Positions 14,201 to 27,610 of a stretch of DNA of 64,000 nucleotides are shown here, piece by piece. The DNA is taken from contig JAVYIG010009952.1 in the NCBI GenBank assembly GCA_035222895.1, positions 1 to 64,000 of the forward strand, written 5' to 3'. Source of the DNA: Strongylocentrotus droebachiensis. Taxonomy: Eukaryota; Echinodermata; Echinoidea; Camarodonta; Strongylocentrotidae. Numbering within the stretch: position 1 is the first letter of the stretch; every line of letters begins with the position of its first letter. The translations under genes were made by a program, and so were the position numbers. The notes beneath the pieces are model-generated. The model saw only the letters and a list, made by a program, of their open reading frames with translations, did not search any database and was not told the origin of the DNA.

Positions 14201-14835
14201 AAGACATTGTCATTGTTCCTCAAAGAAAAGTAAGGAAAGAGAGAGAAATAAAATAAAATAAAAGACAAGAAAAATAACATGATCTTAAAAACGTCCCCGT
14301 TGTCAAATGATTGTTTTTTTCACAGCACACAGCAAGACCGAGTTCTACTGAAAACCAAAATATGTGTCAATGGTATGAAATCGAAACAACAATTCTAGCC
14401 GTGAAGTCTATACCGCCAAACAATGCAAAGTATATACTTTTTTACTCTATAGGTCTATCATGTTTATTCTAAGTAGGATACTTGCACAGACAGGAAAGAA
14501 ATAATAGTTCCTGTACTGTCCACTTTTTTCCAGATAATCAGTCTGTAAATCGTTACGGGGAGAGTGGAATCAACGTTGACTTGCCGACCCCACCATTAAG
14601 TGCTTCGTTATGAGTATGATTACGCGAAACGTGATTTTTGAGTGTTTTTGCGACAAATGCCCATCGGAAACTGGATAATGCTTTTCAGATGTAGGACCTA
14701 ACAGCGTTCTGGAAGTAGCACGTCTGGACAATATCAGTCAGATGGAAAATATCTTCAGTATGGTGGTTCTTTGATGTGACGGGTCGAGCGAAGATATAAA
14801 AAAGTGTAATGACCACGAGTGATCTATTGCCACAG

Positions 14836-15088
14836 GCAGTGGCGAAGCTACAGGGGTCAAGGGGCACTTACCCCCCCCCCTCCCCGCCCCGTAAAATCGC
14901 GTTTAAATGATGAAAGATACGATATAGAATATGAAAGAAAGAAAGAGTGTGAGGAAAAAAAGATGAGATAAGAAGATCCCCACCCACCGTTCCCTAAAAT
15001 CATGTCCTTGTTAAATCGTCTAAGACCGGTATCACAAAATTATGCCAGAGTGCCCCTCAAAAGAAGGAAGCACGTAGCTACGCCTCTA
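14836..15088. mobile_element. Repeat with 'cagtggcgaagctac' end and inverse partner
   Basis: 'cagtggcgaagctacagggg' at 14836 faces 'gtagctacgcctct' at about 15075. A poly-C run follows the left end. Similar ends occur near 9951, 10959-11228 and 32023-32218. Confidence 0.55.
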
Positions 15089-16835
15089 TCCATTGTCCAA
15101 GGTACGTCGTCGACTTAAAGGTCTTTCTGAAGCCTTTCATGAACTTTAACTATAATTTTGGGCCTACAGACAAACTTCTATCATGTTGTCATTGCTTACT
15201 GAAATGTTGTTTGTAGATGTAAAAATTAAGATGGGCCAATTCAATACGAAAAAGATGTATAACAAAAACAGGTAACATGGACAGAGAGTATCAAAATAGG
15301 AAGAGAGAGTCCAACATAACAAAATTAAAATTATTTCGAATGAACAGGAAAGGCATCGAGGTTAAAGACGTAACGTAAAAAGCATCTATGCCTAATCTCT
15401 TCATATTATTTTGTTTTTGTCATTTATTCTATGATCAATCTTCACAAAACCTAGTTTCTGTTTTCTAAATCCCTCGTTTCCTTTCTTTCTTTCTAGGCTT
15501 TCGCTTGTTTCTACTTTTTATCCCTATACCCCATCCCTTTAATCTATGTAGATCGCATTAACTTTAGAAAGCATGAATCATTTGATTTATATACGACTAA
15601 TCCTTAAATTTAATTTTACCAAACGGTAATGGATTTAGCGACGGTTAAAATGATAGACTTTGATTTAAACAACAAACATTTTCGAGGTTGAAATTCCATT
15701 ATTGCACTATTACTTATTTTCAAACTGTCTCTCTTGTTTTGCTTGCTCAAGGCAAAGGCCAAATATTTCCATAGCCAAGGTCTATAATGAATGATAACAA
15801 TAAATACATCATATTGTTCAATCCTGACCGGTGTTTACTGTGTATGCATATATTTCGTCTCAAAATGCTTTATGCTTGTTATACTTGATCATAAACTAAA
15901 ACATTGATCAATAATATTCTGTGGAGAAATAAAAACATCGCACCGATTGCCTTTCTTTTTTTGCTACTTCGACGCCACCGTAATTTTAAACAACCGCCAC
16001 AAACAAAACAAAGATAAAGTGGATTTTCTTTTCATTCTCTAGATCTGTAGTGATTAACTTTGAACTTTATGTAAGGTAAGTTGCTATTATTATCGTGCCT
16101 CGTGTTACTTATATCGTTAATTCCATTACATTACTTCAATGTTGAATGAGAAAATGCAAATGAGAAAGTGTAATTTATACGTATCAGGTGCGAAGTGTGT
16201 GAAGATGACGACATTTATGTATACCACCAATTGACTCCCGCACTCGGGTCGAGTCGCAAAGTTGCAGTTGTTGATGCATAGCTACATTTGTCGAAACCTC
16301 TCTTTTTCTTAAAATAAAGTAAAAATTTCGATATTGGACTACTACAAATATCAAATCGGAACCCCAGAAATTTGTATCAGAGTAATAGTTAAAGAATCCA
16401 CGAAACAGGTAAACTAGCAAATGAAATGTGAGCAATTTAAAATTTGATTCCATTCATTCAAATTCAGCATTGCTGTTGATCGACCGCCATTGATCATGTT
16501 GATCGCCTTGCCTTGGACTTGGTAATGGTATCTTATTTTGAAGTAGTGCAGCTGAGACTGGTTGCCTGCTCTTATTCTTAAACAGCTAAGATTTAAAACA
16601 ATTCTGCAAATAAAGTAAAGTAGACTAGACTCTAGGTCTAGATCTAGATCTAATCAAGAAATACAAAATTAAAAAATCCAAGGAATGTTCTTGCGTACTG
16701 GTAGATATAGATCTAGGTCCCTTTTTCTTCTGTCAGATTCTGAATCATCATAAATCATCAGCATCATATTATTTGGCTTCATTCATATTCTGAAAAATTG
16801 ATAATGCATATTATTTATAAATGCTGGTGGGACAT

Positions 16836-17031
16836 AGTAGGGGCGCTGGACCGAGAATAAGGCCAGCGCGCGGATTGGGAACCCGAAACCTGCAGCGCGA
16901 CAGAGAAATAAAACGTTCTCAAAAATGCTAAAGATCCTTATTTTGTAAGGACGCGATTTGTCCACGTTTACGAGGAGATTCTCGTTCATGCGGAAGATCC
17001 TCATTCTCGGACTAGTACCAGCGCCCCTACT
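16836..17031. mobile_element. Palindromic MITE upstream of FLASH
   Basis: The left end AGTAGGGGCGCTGG returns in inverse at the right as CCAGCGCCCCTACT, and the next block (CCGAGAATAAGG against its partner near 17003-17015) also pairs. The element is GC-rich and about 196 bases long. Its right end is 347 bases before the FLASH ATG. Confidence 0.75.
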
Positions 17032-17250
17032 GATAACGGAAGTAAAAAGTGTCATGACATGGTTTGGGTGCAGCACATCAAGATATTTCTTAATCCCAAA
17101 CTCATGAAAAAATGTGAGGATATCTCAAGTAGGCATTCAGTGTTGTAAGAGGAAAGACAAATACATGTTCACTTCTGTGCATAAGTCAATTTCTATTGTT
17201 TCTTTTAAATGTTTATATATTTACTCTCCTCCTTTTTTTCTACATATCTC

Positions 17251-17377
17251 ATAGGTTTGCCTAGTTGTCTCTCCAAACAAGCTGGTTATGATATCAATGT
17301 CAGCTGTATATATGAGAGTAACAAGTCACATGTTTGACAATTTGACCATAACTTACTAACTTGATTACTCTACCACC
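17251..17377 (+). other. Probable 5' UTR part of the FLASH first coding exon
   Basis: A pyrimidine-rich stretch ending in 'catatctcatag' at about 17220-17250 looks like a 3' splice site 127 bases before the ATG. If used, an untranslated exon lies upstream. No TATA box or clear start site was found. Confidence 0.4.
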
Positions 17378-20300
17378 ATGGATGTTGATCAACCAGATGA
17401 AGAAATCCAGTCAAACAGACGGGACGAAGGTCTTTATGATTTCTCCTATGGTAAGCATGACATACAATGTACATAAGGGCTCTTACTTAGATTTTTTTGG
17501 GGGAGGGGCAGGTGAGCTTCCATGACAATTCTCTAGACTGGCAGTTTAACTCTCTGTAGTCGTTAACAATTGCCTGGTAGGATTGTAGAAATCTAGGTTG
17601 GACTTGGCATGTGTGCAACTGTTAATTTGAGCCCTGGCTAAACCGGGGAGAAAGTTTATTTTATACCTACATGTAGCTTATGAGGTTTCCAGCACTCAAT
17701 CCTTCACGGCTAACTGACACTAACAAAACAAATATTAAAAGGGATGTTTTTGGAAAGTTCCAGAAAACCTGTAGAAAACTTTCAATAGCTCTCGAAAAAT
17801 ATTTTGAATACATTGCTGTGAACTGGAAATGTCACTTTTAAATCAATCCAAAAATAGACCTCCTGTAAAAATGGTGGCAAAAACATCAAATTCTGTGCTC
17901 TCATACATCAATAATTTGATCATAATGTCACCAATATTTCTTGTCAACGTCTTTCTTCATCTCTTTTACCTCAGATGATGATGGGGGTAACATCAAGTCT
18001 CCTGATGGTGCAATTGATGATGAATCCAACATGTCCGCCCTTGACCTTTACACTGACATGGTCGTTAGAGACAGTGAGGAGGCTGCCCTCTCTATGGCCA
18101 AGGTAAACCCCACAACGAACATTGTAGTTTGTGTGTGTGTAATTGGGTTTTTACAGACGTGTATCAATCAGATATGATTTTTTACGTCTGGGAACCGACC
18201 TTCAACGTCACCATAAAAAAAGATGTGACTCAGTTTTGAACTGGGGTCGCCTGAGTCAGTTTGTAAGCGAAGACAGAGAGCTGACCAAGTAAACGTGCCG
18301 CTAGACCAACTCGCATCACATCTTGATGGTGAATGGCACTTTTATGCCTGTCATGACTCTTGTGATTTGACTGAGGAGTGTAGCAATAACTCCTGTTTCT
18401 TTTTGTAGTGGTCTCCATGCTTTTAGCCAGGAGGGTGTCTGTTGTTAAAGATGCGTCACCCTTTAATTCTTTTCAGGCTACATTCATCATCATCATCATC
18501 ATTTTGATAAAGGCAGCATTTTCTCTCTTACAAGGGGTTACTGACTTTCACGCTGTGATGACACTCCCTCCCTCCACTTCTTCTTGTCTCAAGCTTCCTT
18601 TTTGTTTAGACCAAACCTACTTTTTCATCACATCTTACCATGAAATCTTTGGTCTTCCTCTCCTATGCCATCCTCTTCCAAATCCCATTATTCAATGGAT
18701 TACTTTTTTGAATGTCATTTTGGACACCTTCATTTCCAATTTTGACACTAAATGTTGTAATGTTAACTAGAAGCCGGGGAATCGTTTCATGAAACTGTCA
18801 TAAGTACAAGTTCACTGACATCCCATGGAAATGCATGTATTGTATTAAACACACCTTTCAAACTGGATGTCGGTGAACTTCTGCTTACAAAAGTTGAATC
18901 AAACGCTGCCCTGCTTTTTATCATTCGTAGCTGTCATTGAAATTGATTTGTGCAGTGCTTTGACATGCCCCACAGGCAATTGCTCAAAGGTTTATTTATA
19001 AAAGGTATAGGGTTCTTTTGAAGTTTTAGGTTTGGCTAAGAGTTAGGGTTAGCTTTTGTCCAAGTCTGGAATATTTGTAGTGTGCATTTGTTAAAAGCAG
19101 TGTTATTGTGAAGTAGGTAAACTACCATGTAGAAGACAGAAATAGATGTGTTTTCTACCCCTATAAATTTTGTGTACATCCTTATAATGTTGTTGTTAAT
19201 CATGATATGTTTTGCTTCTTTTTTCCAGCTCAAGGAAGAAAAATCGTCTTTCAAAACTCAGCTTGATGCTGCATTAATTGAAGTCAGCAAGTTGACCACA
19301 GTGGTGAGTTATTTTGTTTTAAGAGTATAAAATACTGCCTTCAGTCAACTTATTAGACTATTCAAGGTCTCTGTGAAAATTAAAAAGAGAAGGAAAAAAA
19401 AATCAAACAGTGAGATGTGCATATTTACAGTGGGAAGGTAGGATCGTTATGAATGGAAATCCATCCTTTATAGCAAACTATTCTAGAGGAAAGTGGAAAA
19501 ATCAGAGAAGTAGACTGGTGAAAGTTTGAATGAAGTTGGACAAAAAGTGGAAAGTTACGAATTTTTAAAAGTCATAATCACTAGGTGTATGGGCTCTTCA
19601 AATTGGCTGAATCGGTAGTGTCTTTGTGATGTACTTTCCCATTTGTTACAACACACAAAATTACAAATTTTTCAAAAATGTATGATGACTCAGGAGGGTC
19701 ATTTCTCTCTAGAAGACCTATAATAATATGCTATCGATAATACATTTGAGAAGTACCCAAAGGGAGAAAGTGCTTGGGGATGATAACATAAATTGATGAT
19801 ATTTTTGTTCTGTACTCTACGCTTTGTCTACTTTACTCTATTTACTTACTTACTTTTTGTTAAAACCAACTTAGACCTAGCTGCAAGCCTAACATCTGGT
19901 GGACATTTCATATGGTTTGTATAATATTTCTTTGTACAGAACGATACCTTGACCAAAGAGAACCGAGTACTCAAGAGCAACATCTCTGTTCTGCTAAAGA
20001 CAGCCAAGATGGAGATACAGCGCAAGGAGAGAGAACTCAATGAATTACGTGAAATGTAAGTACTACTAAGGGCCTGTTCACATATTGCGACTATTTTGTT
20101 TGGTCCATTTTTTCTTTTTCCCTCTACGAAATGTCGAAGTTGGGGGTGCGGCCTTATTGCCGGCAAGTAGGTACAAAAAAGAAAAATGCAGCTGTTTACA
20201 GCGGCATATGTAAACATGCTTTAGTTGTAAGATTTTGTAAGATAATTAGAAGTTCATTCTGATTCATGTCACATAAGGATAAAAATGAATTGTAGTATGA

Positions 20301-23300
20301 ATAGAGAAACAATAAATTAGTGCTTGTGAGTGTGAGGTCATTTTTATGTTACAAGTCCTTTAACTTATAAATACTTATCTGACCTTATCTTGTCTCCTTT
20401 AAACTAAACATGTTTGTAGTCTCTGATTTGTTTACTCATCAGTCTTTATCTTTTGGTGTTTATATTCTAGGCAACTTGATGGAAGAAGACCATCAGCGAA
20501 TTCTTTCTCTTCAAGGTCACGCAAGACAAGGAGGGGTCCCAAACAGCGGCAGCAGCCTGGCCCCCTGCGGCAGAATGGAGCTCAGCATCCCAAAGGTCCA
20601 AACGCTGGGCCTCCCCCCAGGGCTATGAACAGAACAGGAGACAGTGACAGTGATAAGGAACAAAAACGAGATGTACGAGAGACTATGTTTGTGCGGAGGC
20701 AAAGAGCAAAGAATCAACAGCAGTCTGCAACCTCAACGTCACAATCATCCAAAGTGCCACATCTGTCCTCAGATAAACTTGAATCAGGTGGTGCAAAGAG
20801 GTCTATCGGGGACACTTTGCTGCACCTGTCTCGGCAGTCATCGCATCAGATTGAAACGTTGAGTTTTGAGACCAAAGAGAAGGACAAGGTTGGACCATCG
20901 ATGAAGGGTTCAGTTGAAAGTCCACTTCAAAGGACTATGGAGCCAAACACTGAGGATGCAACGAGACGCAGTGACCAAAAAGATTTAGGGGTTCAAAAGC
21001 CAGAGGTTATAATTTCTGCTGCGCCAAGATCTGAAGCACAGAGAGAAAAGACTAATGAGAGATATTCACATCATCTGAAAGACAGATCAAGAAGTAGATC
21101 AATTGAAAGAGCCACTAGGAGTAGATCTGGAGAGAGGTCCTCTACAAAATTATCTGATGACAGATCTAAACAGGACCAAAGGAAAGTACAGCCAAGGAGT
21201 GGTTCACGTGAAAGGTCATCCACAAGTAAGTCGGACCATGACAAAAGGTTGTCTCCAAGTAGATCTTCTAGGAGCAGATCAAATGACAAGAGGTCTTCCA
21301 GGAGTAAATCTTGTGACAAAAAGTTGTCTCCTAGTAGATCGTCTAGTAGTATATCCCATGAGAGGAGATCATCTAGAAGTAAATCCCGCGATAGGGACAG
21401 ATCTAAACAGGACCAAAGAAAAGTACAGCCAAGGAGTGGTTCACGTGAAAGGTCATCCACGAGTAAGTCCGATGACAAAAGGTTGTCTCCAAGTAGATCT
21501 TCTAGTAGTATATCCCATGAGAGGAGATCATCTAGAAGTAAATCCCGCGATAGGGCACCGCATAGCAAGTCTCGTAACAAACCCAATGATCTTAAACAAA
21601 GGAAGGAGGAAGTTTCTCAAAGGCAATCATCATCTACTTCTAAGAGTTCAAGGTCAGCAAGGGACGCAAGAGATAAGCAAGCTGAATCTCTAGCCTTCAG
21701 CAAATCAAGAACTCCCAGAGAAAATGTTTCAAAGGACAGACGAAGAGATAGAGACAGAAGGGATAGTAGACGATCTAGTACACCGATACGAGATTCCACA
21801 AGAAAGGACTTGCAAAGGTCTAAGGAAAATGGGAAAACATCGAGCAGTGTTAAAATGCCTTCAAGCAGGGAAAGGGGCCAGAGTAGGGCCAGAGACAGGA
21901 TGTCTAGCATCGCAAAGGAGTCTGTTGCTAAAGCTAAGGCTATGCTAAACAAACGTACAAGTGGTTCTTCCTCTCCCAAGAAATCTCAAAGATATGACAG
22001 GAGAAGGTCATCAAAGGATTTGTGTTTGGATGGCTTGACAGAATGGACAAAAACGGAATCGAGCCGTAAAGAAACTCATCCGGGAGAGGTTAGAAAGAAG
22101 GAGAGAGGACATGAAGGCAGTGAACGAAAACGAAAGCACAGATTATCATCTTCATTTCAGAAAGAATCCCTACGTCTTGCCAAAAAGTGGAAGGCTGGTT
22201 CCAACAGCGATGATCCTGGAAAAGCGGACATTGCCGATGAGAATCGCCTTGATGCAGGTGGTACCAACCCTTGTACTTATGAAGAAGGCCACACTGTCCT
22301 TGCCTGTGGAATCAGAGACTCTATTGAATGTACGTCTAGTAAGGTAACGGTACTGCACACAAGCGTTAGCGATGCCTATGATACCACACAGAGTGATACA
22401 TCCTTTCTGCATGCATCAATGTTGCAGGCCGATAGTGGTGTCCTGAAGCAATTAACAGATTATGCAGGATCGGGTCTGAACAAAGAGATCATAGAAGAAC
22501 GTGAGCTATCGGAAGGAGAAATCGTCAGTGATGATGAAGAGGCAAGTAGAACCAAGAAATCCAAACAGAAGTCGTCAGAAAAGAAAAAGAAGCGATTATC
22601 CAAGCACAGACATAGTCACTCTAAAAGTACGGAGAGCACAACGCATTTCCTCAAACCACCAAGAAGAGGCAAGAAGCACAAGAGGAGAAGAAGTTCTGAT
22701 CAAGAGGCTCTAGAAAGAAAGAAAAGACTGAAAGAAAATACGAAAAGTGATGATTCAATACAATCACAGACAGAAGAAAATGCGTCATCTCAAAAGAGCA
22801 AGGCATGTGAAGATGGCCTTGTTGAGGAGCTTGTCAGCAAAAACGCATTCCCACCTATAACTGGTCTGGATGATTCAGAGATTGCACCAGGACGTCCAGA
22901 TGATGATGTGAATAAGGAAAAGGTTGTATCAGAGTTCACTAAAACACTGGTAGATAATCGTCCTACACCCATTAGTGAATCTGAATCAGTAGGTATAATG
23001 CATGTGTCTGAATCAACCTTGGGAGCCTGTGGAGAAATTGAAGAAGTGCCAAAGACTGAGACATCAAGTTCTCCTGTAGAAGAAGGGGAACATGAAAAGG
23101 ATGAAAGTGGAGGTAAAAGAATCCTCAAATTTGAAGATGCTGTCGAAAGTGAAACTGTCGGTGCAAACCTGAGTACTGAGGCTTTATCCGAGCAAGTTAT
23201 TTCTACACCTATCAAGGAATCAGTCTGTGCAGGTGAGATGCAGGCCGGGCAAGGAGCAACAGAAGCTGATGCCAACGTGAGTAGAGGAATTCTGTTTGAG

Positions 23301-25742
23301 GATCTCTGCCTATCTTCATCTATGGATGATACATCATACCTATCCTGTGTTAACACCACCTCAGAAAACCAAAGGCATAGTTTTATGAACTCCATCAAAA
23401 AAGTTGATGATCTGATCAAAGAGATCAATGATCCATTGGTGAATATATCAGCTCTTGACATGGATGAAAGCCAAAAGCCGACAGAAGGGCATGACAAACT
23501 TGAAACAGAGATCAGTGAAAGTCTTGGAACATCTGCCTTAGATCTGCATCACATACCACCAAAAACAATTACAAGTGAACCTGTGCCTGATCCAAGCAAA
23601 AATGGGGAAGGATTTTCTGAATTACAAGTGAAAAATGCAACACCTGATCAGATGGTGACAAATGGAACTCTCCTGGAAAGGACACAAAAGGTGCAAGATG
23701 TGAGTACTAGTCTAAGTGATACATCAGCGGAGTTGAACACCAGTAAATCATCTGAACCTGCTCATGATGACGCAGTACAGTCCTGTGAAAAGGACGTCCT
23801 TGTAGTAAATGATGATAAATCTGAGAGTGATGATCATGTTGCCGATGAAGATAATGATGCAGTGTCCCTGCTTGCAGCAAGTGGTTATCTAGACAGCTTT
23901 ATGCATGAAAATGCCCCCAAGGTGAAGAGACACGTTGATCTGTCCTTTGATGAAAGTAGAGGTGTCCTGAAGGAAACAGTTGATGAGACAGATACCTCAC
24001 TGCATTTGACTTGTGAATGGAGTAATATTGAGTTCCAAGATTCCTCTACCAAGATGGGTGCTGAACCTGACCAAGGGCCTGTCACTGTAGCTGCTCCATT
24101 CTTTGATGATGGATGTGCCCAAGACATGGAATATGCTACAGATCCCATAGGTATGGAAGAGAATAATGAAACCTTTAAAGACGAAAAAGAAACAAAAATC
24201 GATATTGGCAGAACTGTTGGGAACAATATCAAGGAGAAAGAGAAAAGCAAGACTTACATGCCAAATGAAGCTTCAGAGTTAAGGCCTTCCAAAATAGACC
24301 CTCTAAACCTTGAAAACGTGGACAAAAGTGTTAGTGATGCCTTAGCCAGTGAAGAAGCTGGAGTCAATAGAGATGGACATCAGTCATGTGAGGTTGAGGT
24401 AGCTGGTGCCTCCTACAGCACTGAGAAAAGACATTCACCCTTAAGTGAGGCAAAGGAGGAAGATTTATTTCCAAACAGAGTGACGGTTGAGGAGAAAAAT
24501 GTCGAAAAAGAAAACCTAAGTGACGGAACTTTAGCACACCAAAGAGAAGGCAAAGATGAAGCCCATGTTTCATGTAATCCCATTTTGATAGACGATGATG
24601 GGGATGAAAGTGAACTTGACTTTGAAGAGGATGAGGAGGAGGAAGAACAGGAGGATAGTGTCTACATTGTTGATGTTCAGCCTGCAAACTCTTGTCAAGG
24701 GAAAAGAAAGCAGGAGGATGACTCCTGTAAGGAGAGTGAAGAGGAGAGCGAGGAGTTGAACCAGTCAGAGAGTGATACCTCTGATCTAGAAAGTAAACAT
24801 GACCCCTTGAAATCTTGTGTGAGTCGTGATGAACCATCTACAGTTGGAGAGATCGAAAGCCATAAGAAGACCATCTCTGGCAAAGGCCTGTTGGAAAGTA
24901 ATGAAGTCGAGAGTGAGCTTGATTGGGAAAGTGAGCCTGAAGAACAAAATGAAGAAGATGATGTATCTAAGGATAGAGAGAAAGGCACTGATAGAGATTA
25001 CAAGGAGAATAAAAAGCTAGATACAAAGGAAGAGGAGGAGGCCAATGGGGATCAGCAGAAGTGTGAGGAGGATTCAGAAGAAGAAGGTGAGATTCTTGAA
25101 GAAGAGGAAGGAGAAGAAGAGCATGCTCAGGATTGTGATGGAAGACACGGCAGAAAAGAACCAAGTGAGAAATCAAAAACAGATCAGAGACATAGGAGAG
25201 ATCACCAAGGGCATAGTCATAGCCAGCTCCACAGATCCGTTCGTAGGGATTCCTCCAGCGGAAAGAAGGAGAGGAGTTCCGACCTCCGTAGACTTGATGT
25301 AAAGGGAAAAGGCGAGAGAGGAAGAAGTGGCTCATCAGACCAGGACCGGAGGTCACATAGGGAAGTGCAGGAAAGAGACAATCGGGAACATCCCAAGAGA
25401 GAGGACAGAGAGCGAACAGGAAAAGGGCGCATCGATGAGGAACGATCCCGAAGGATGAAAGAAGATAGGCGGGAAGCATCTGAGAGGAGAAAGGAAGAGG
25501 ACAGGAAAAAAGCTTTGGAAAGGAAACGAGAGGAAGACCGTCGAAGATTGGATAGGAGAAAGGAAGATGAAAGAAGAGAAGCTAGAAGAAGATTAGAAGA
25601 AGAGCGTAGGCAACATGAAGAAAAGAAGAGAGCCCGAACAAGAGAAGAGAATAAAAAGGTCAGATCTAGGTTACATGATAGTGAAAAGAAGAGAGAGCCA
25701 ACAAGAAAATCAAAGAAAGTTTCGGAAAGCAGGAAGTCCTAA
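17378..25742 (+). CDS. CASP8AP2: FLASH/CASP8AP2-like histone pre-mRNA processing factor, 5 coding exons, 1,887 aa
   Basis: Coding exons are 17378-17450, 17975-18102, 19229-19303, 19940-20055 and 20471-25742. All junctions are GT-AG and in phase. The start ATG lies in a perfect ACCACCATGG context. Residues 47-50 are LDLY, the counterpart of the LDIY motif that in FLASH recruits the histone cleavage complex. Residues about 60-130 form a coiled coil; ENRVLKSNISVLLKTAKMEI (exon 4) closely matches the vertebrate FLASH segment that dimerises and binds Lsm11. Family role: 3' end cleavage of replication-dependent histone mRNAs in the nuclear histone locus body. The rest looks disordered: an RS-rich region (about 335-637) with an internal duplication, an SEGEI acidic motif near 811, two SUMO-interaction-like strings (ILIDDD at 1502, VYIVDV at 1528), an EGEILEEEEGEEE stretch near 1670, and a K/E/R-rich single-helix-like end (about 1760-1887). 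The SANT-like C-terminus of vertebrate FLASH is not seen. Assignment rests on the N-terminal 130 residues. Confidence 0.85.
21159..21575 (+). repeat. In-frame tandem duplication in the FLASH RS region
   Basis: Two copies, offset by 237 bases (79 codons), begin at 21159 and 21396. Each encodes DRSKQDQRKVQPRSGSRERS followed by serine/arginine repeats with LSPSRSS and ISHERRSSRSKSRDR. The copies differ by only a few bases, so the duplication is recent or homogenised. Length is a multiple of three, so the frame is kept. A partial third copy of the SPSRSS/SHERRSS part sits at about 21329-21395. Confidence 0.9.
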
Positions 25743-27610
25743 CCCATTGCATAAAAAGTCATCATGTATGATCGATGGGATATGAAATTATTGCCCAAGT
25801 ATGAATGCTTCAGAATGCTCTCCTCTGACAATTGCCTTAACATTATTCACTTGATCATGATTTAGAATGCCCCATTTACCATGAAATACCTTTTGTTATT
25901 GGGGAGCATTTGTAAAATTACTTTTCACTTTTTGGGATCTACATTTATTTTATTTAATGGCAGAGGTCAGATTGTATTCATAAGATAGGACTAAACCTAG
26001 CCTTGAGATTTTCTTGAGAGAGTCATTTAACTTCAACGTGTAAGAACTTTGTATGGAGGCAAAAAAGGGGGAGAATAACAAGAGACACTTTTTCAACCAG
26101 AACATAGAAGTAGATGGACTGTATTTTGATTTGGTGTAGATTGTCAGTAAATCGTCATCCCTGATCCCTGAATGTTGAGAGAGAAAGCGATAAACCTTCA
26201 TTGATGGAAACATAGTTAAGATAATCAATTAAATATAATAAGATGAAAAATTTTCTTCTTGAGCTGTTGAACAATGACCCTTAACTCATAGATAGCTTGA
26301 TATCTACACAAATAATTTTGAAGGAATCTAACACCATTATAACCACCTATGTAATCTTGCTTTTCATCACCTACAGGACTGACCTTCAAAAGTTACATTT
26401 AACTCAGCATATTAAAGTCGTATCTGGTGGGAGCACCCAAAAAATATAGTTTGACTTATGCAAAATTTGACTTGAAAGAGTAAATAACACATATTTTGTA
26501 TAGTTAGGTTGAAATAGCATCAAGTATCTGTTTAATTTGGCCTTGTATAATAATAATAATGATAAAAATGGTGCTTATGAAGCGCTTACCACCAAAGTCT
26601 ATAAACGCTACAGACCAAATCAACAAACAAGTGCTTATTATCATGTAAATTTATTAGTGAAAGTTCAAAACCTCAAAGAGCATTGCTGGGATTTGCACAG
26701 TGAAAATCTCAAATCTAATAAAAGGTCCAAAGTGTCAATGTTCATTAAATGTTAAATGTCATAATTGAAACCTTTTCTGAAAGTACGGAGGCCAAATATG
26801 CATAACATGTATTAGCAAAATGACAGTAATTTTCCGTTCAAAATTTGAATTTTGCAACTGGCAGTGTTTATATACCCTATTTGTTGTGTACAAAATGGGG
26901 GCTTCACTCATAAGAGTGAAGTATTCAGTTTTTGCAAATACATGTACTTTCATTTTGCTAAGCATTAGAGATAAATTTTGAGATGAGTTCTTGAGGGCTT
27001 GCAAATTCCTGATAGGGGCATTAAAAAGAGTATTGTTCATTTCTATGTTGACTTACGATTATAAGAATGTGGCTAATTACTTTGCCTATTTTGATTTGAT
27101 ATTTGTGTATGTGAGTTTTCATGTATATTTGATTGATGTACATTAATATGAAATATGCCTTGCCTGGCCTGGGCTTGTAACTATGTATTTAAGAAAAGAT
27201 TATATGTACAGAAAAAGTTAAAACAAAGTTTGTACATTTTGCATGTAGATACTTTATTTATTTTGATGATATATAGGTCTGGAAGTTAAAGAAGTCATGA
27301 TCATATATGAATGTTGTAACATTCAGCTGAAAAACATGAGAAAATATAATGTTCTCCATATTGGACTTATTCCTCTTTTGATATACAGACTTACAAAGTA
27401 GTTGCATTTGACCTGTAGACACATAAGTACATGATCTCTACTGGCAAAAAGAGGACTGATTCATTTTTTATCCCACAGTAGCATGCATGCCTCTGTCTGT
27501 TCATGCATTGGCACACCCTGTTGAAATACGTGTGAATTTAATAATTTTCTTAATTACATTTTAAAGATTTAGACCCAACTATATCAATAGCCTAACGTTA
27601 CTTTTTATCT

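Larger units (their letters stand above)
8340..16830. other. Gene-poor stretch, no coding exon supported
   Basis: Apart from the repeats listed separately, I see only AT-rich sequence, poly-C/G runs (8570, 9008, 12483, 13120, 13421, 14871) and isolated frames under 120 codons without splice-consistent partners or recognisable peptides. Confidence 0.6.

Noticed and set aside
16783..17076. 97-codon minus frame upstream of FLASH
   Set aside because: It spans a palindromic MITE and has no splice partners or known motifs.
18408..18770. 120-codon plus frame in FLASH intron 2
   Set aside because: It lies between well-phased exons 2 and 3 and would break the coiled coil; composition is non-coding.
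21071..21586. 171-codon minus-strand frame within FLASH
   Set aside because: It is the antisense of the RS repeat, giving Leu/Asp repeats. The plus strand is coding here.
22790..23497. 235-codon minus-strand frame within FLASH
   Set aside because: Antisense shadow of the long coding exon; no recognisable protein and no independent splice sites.
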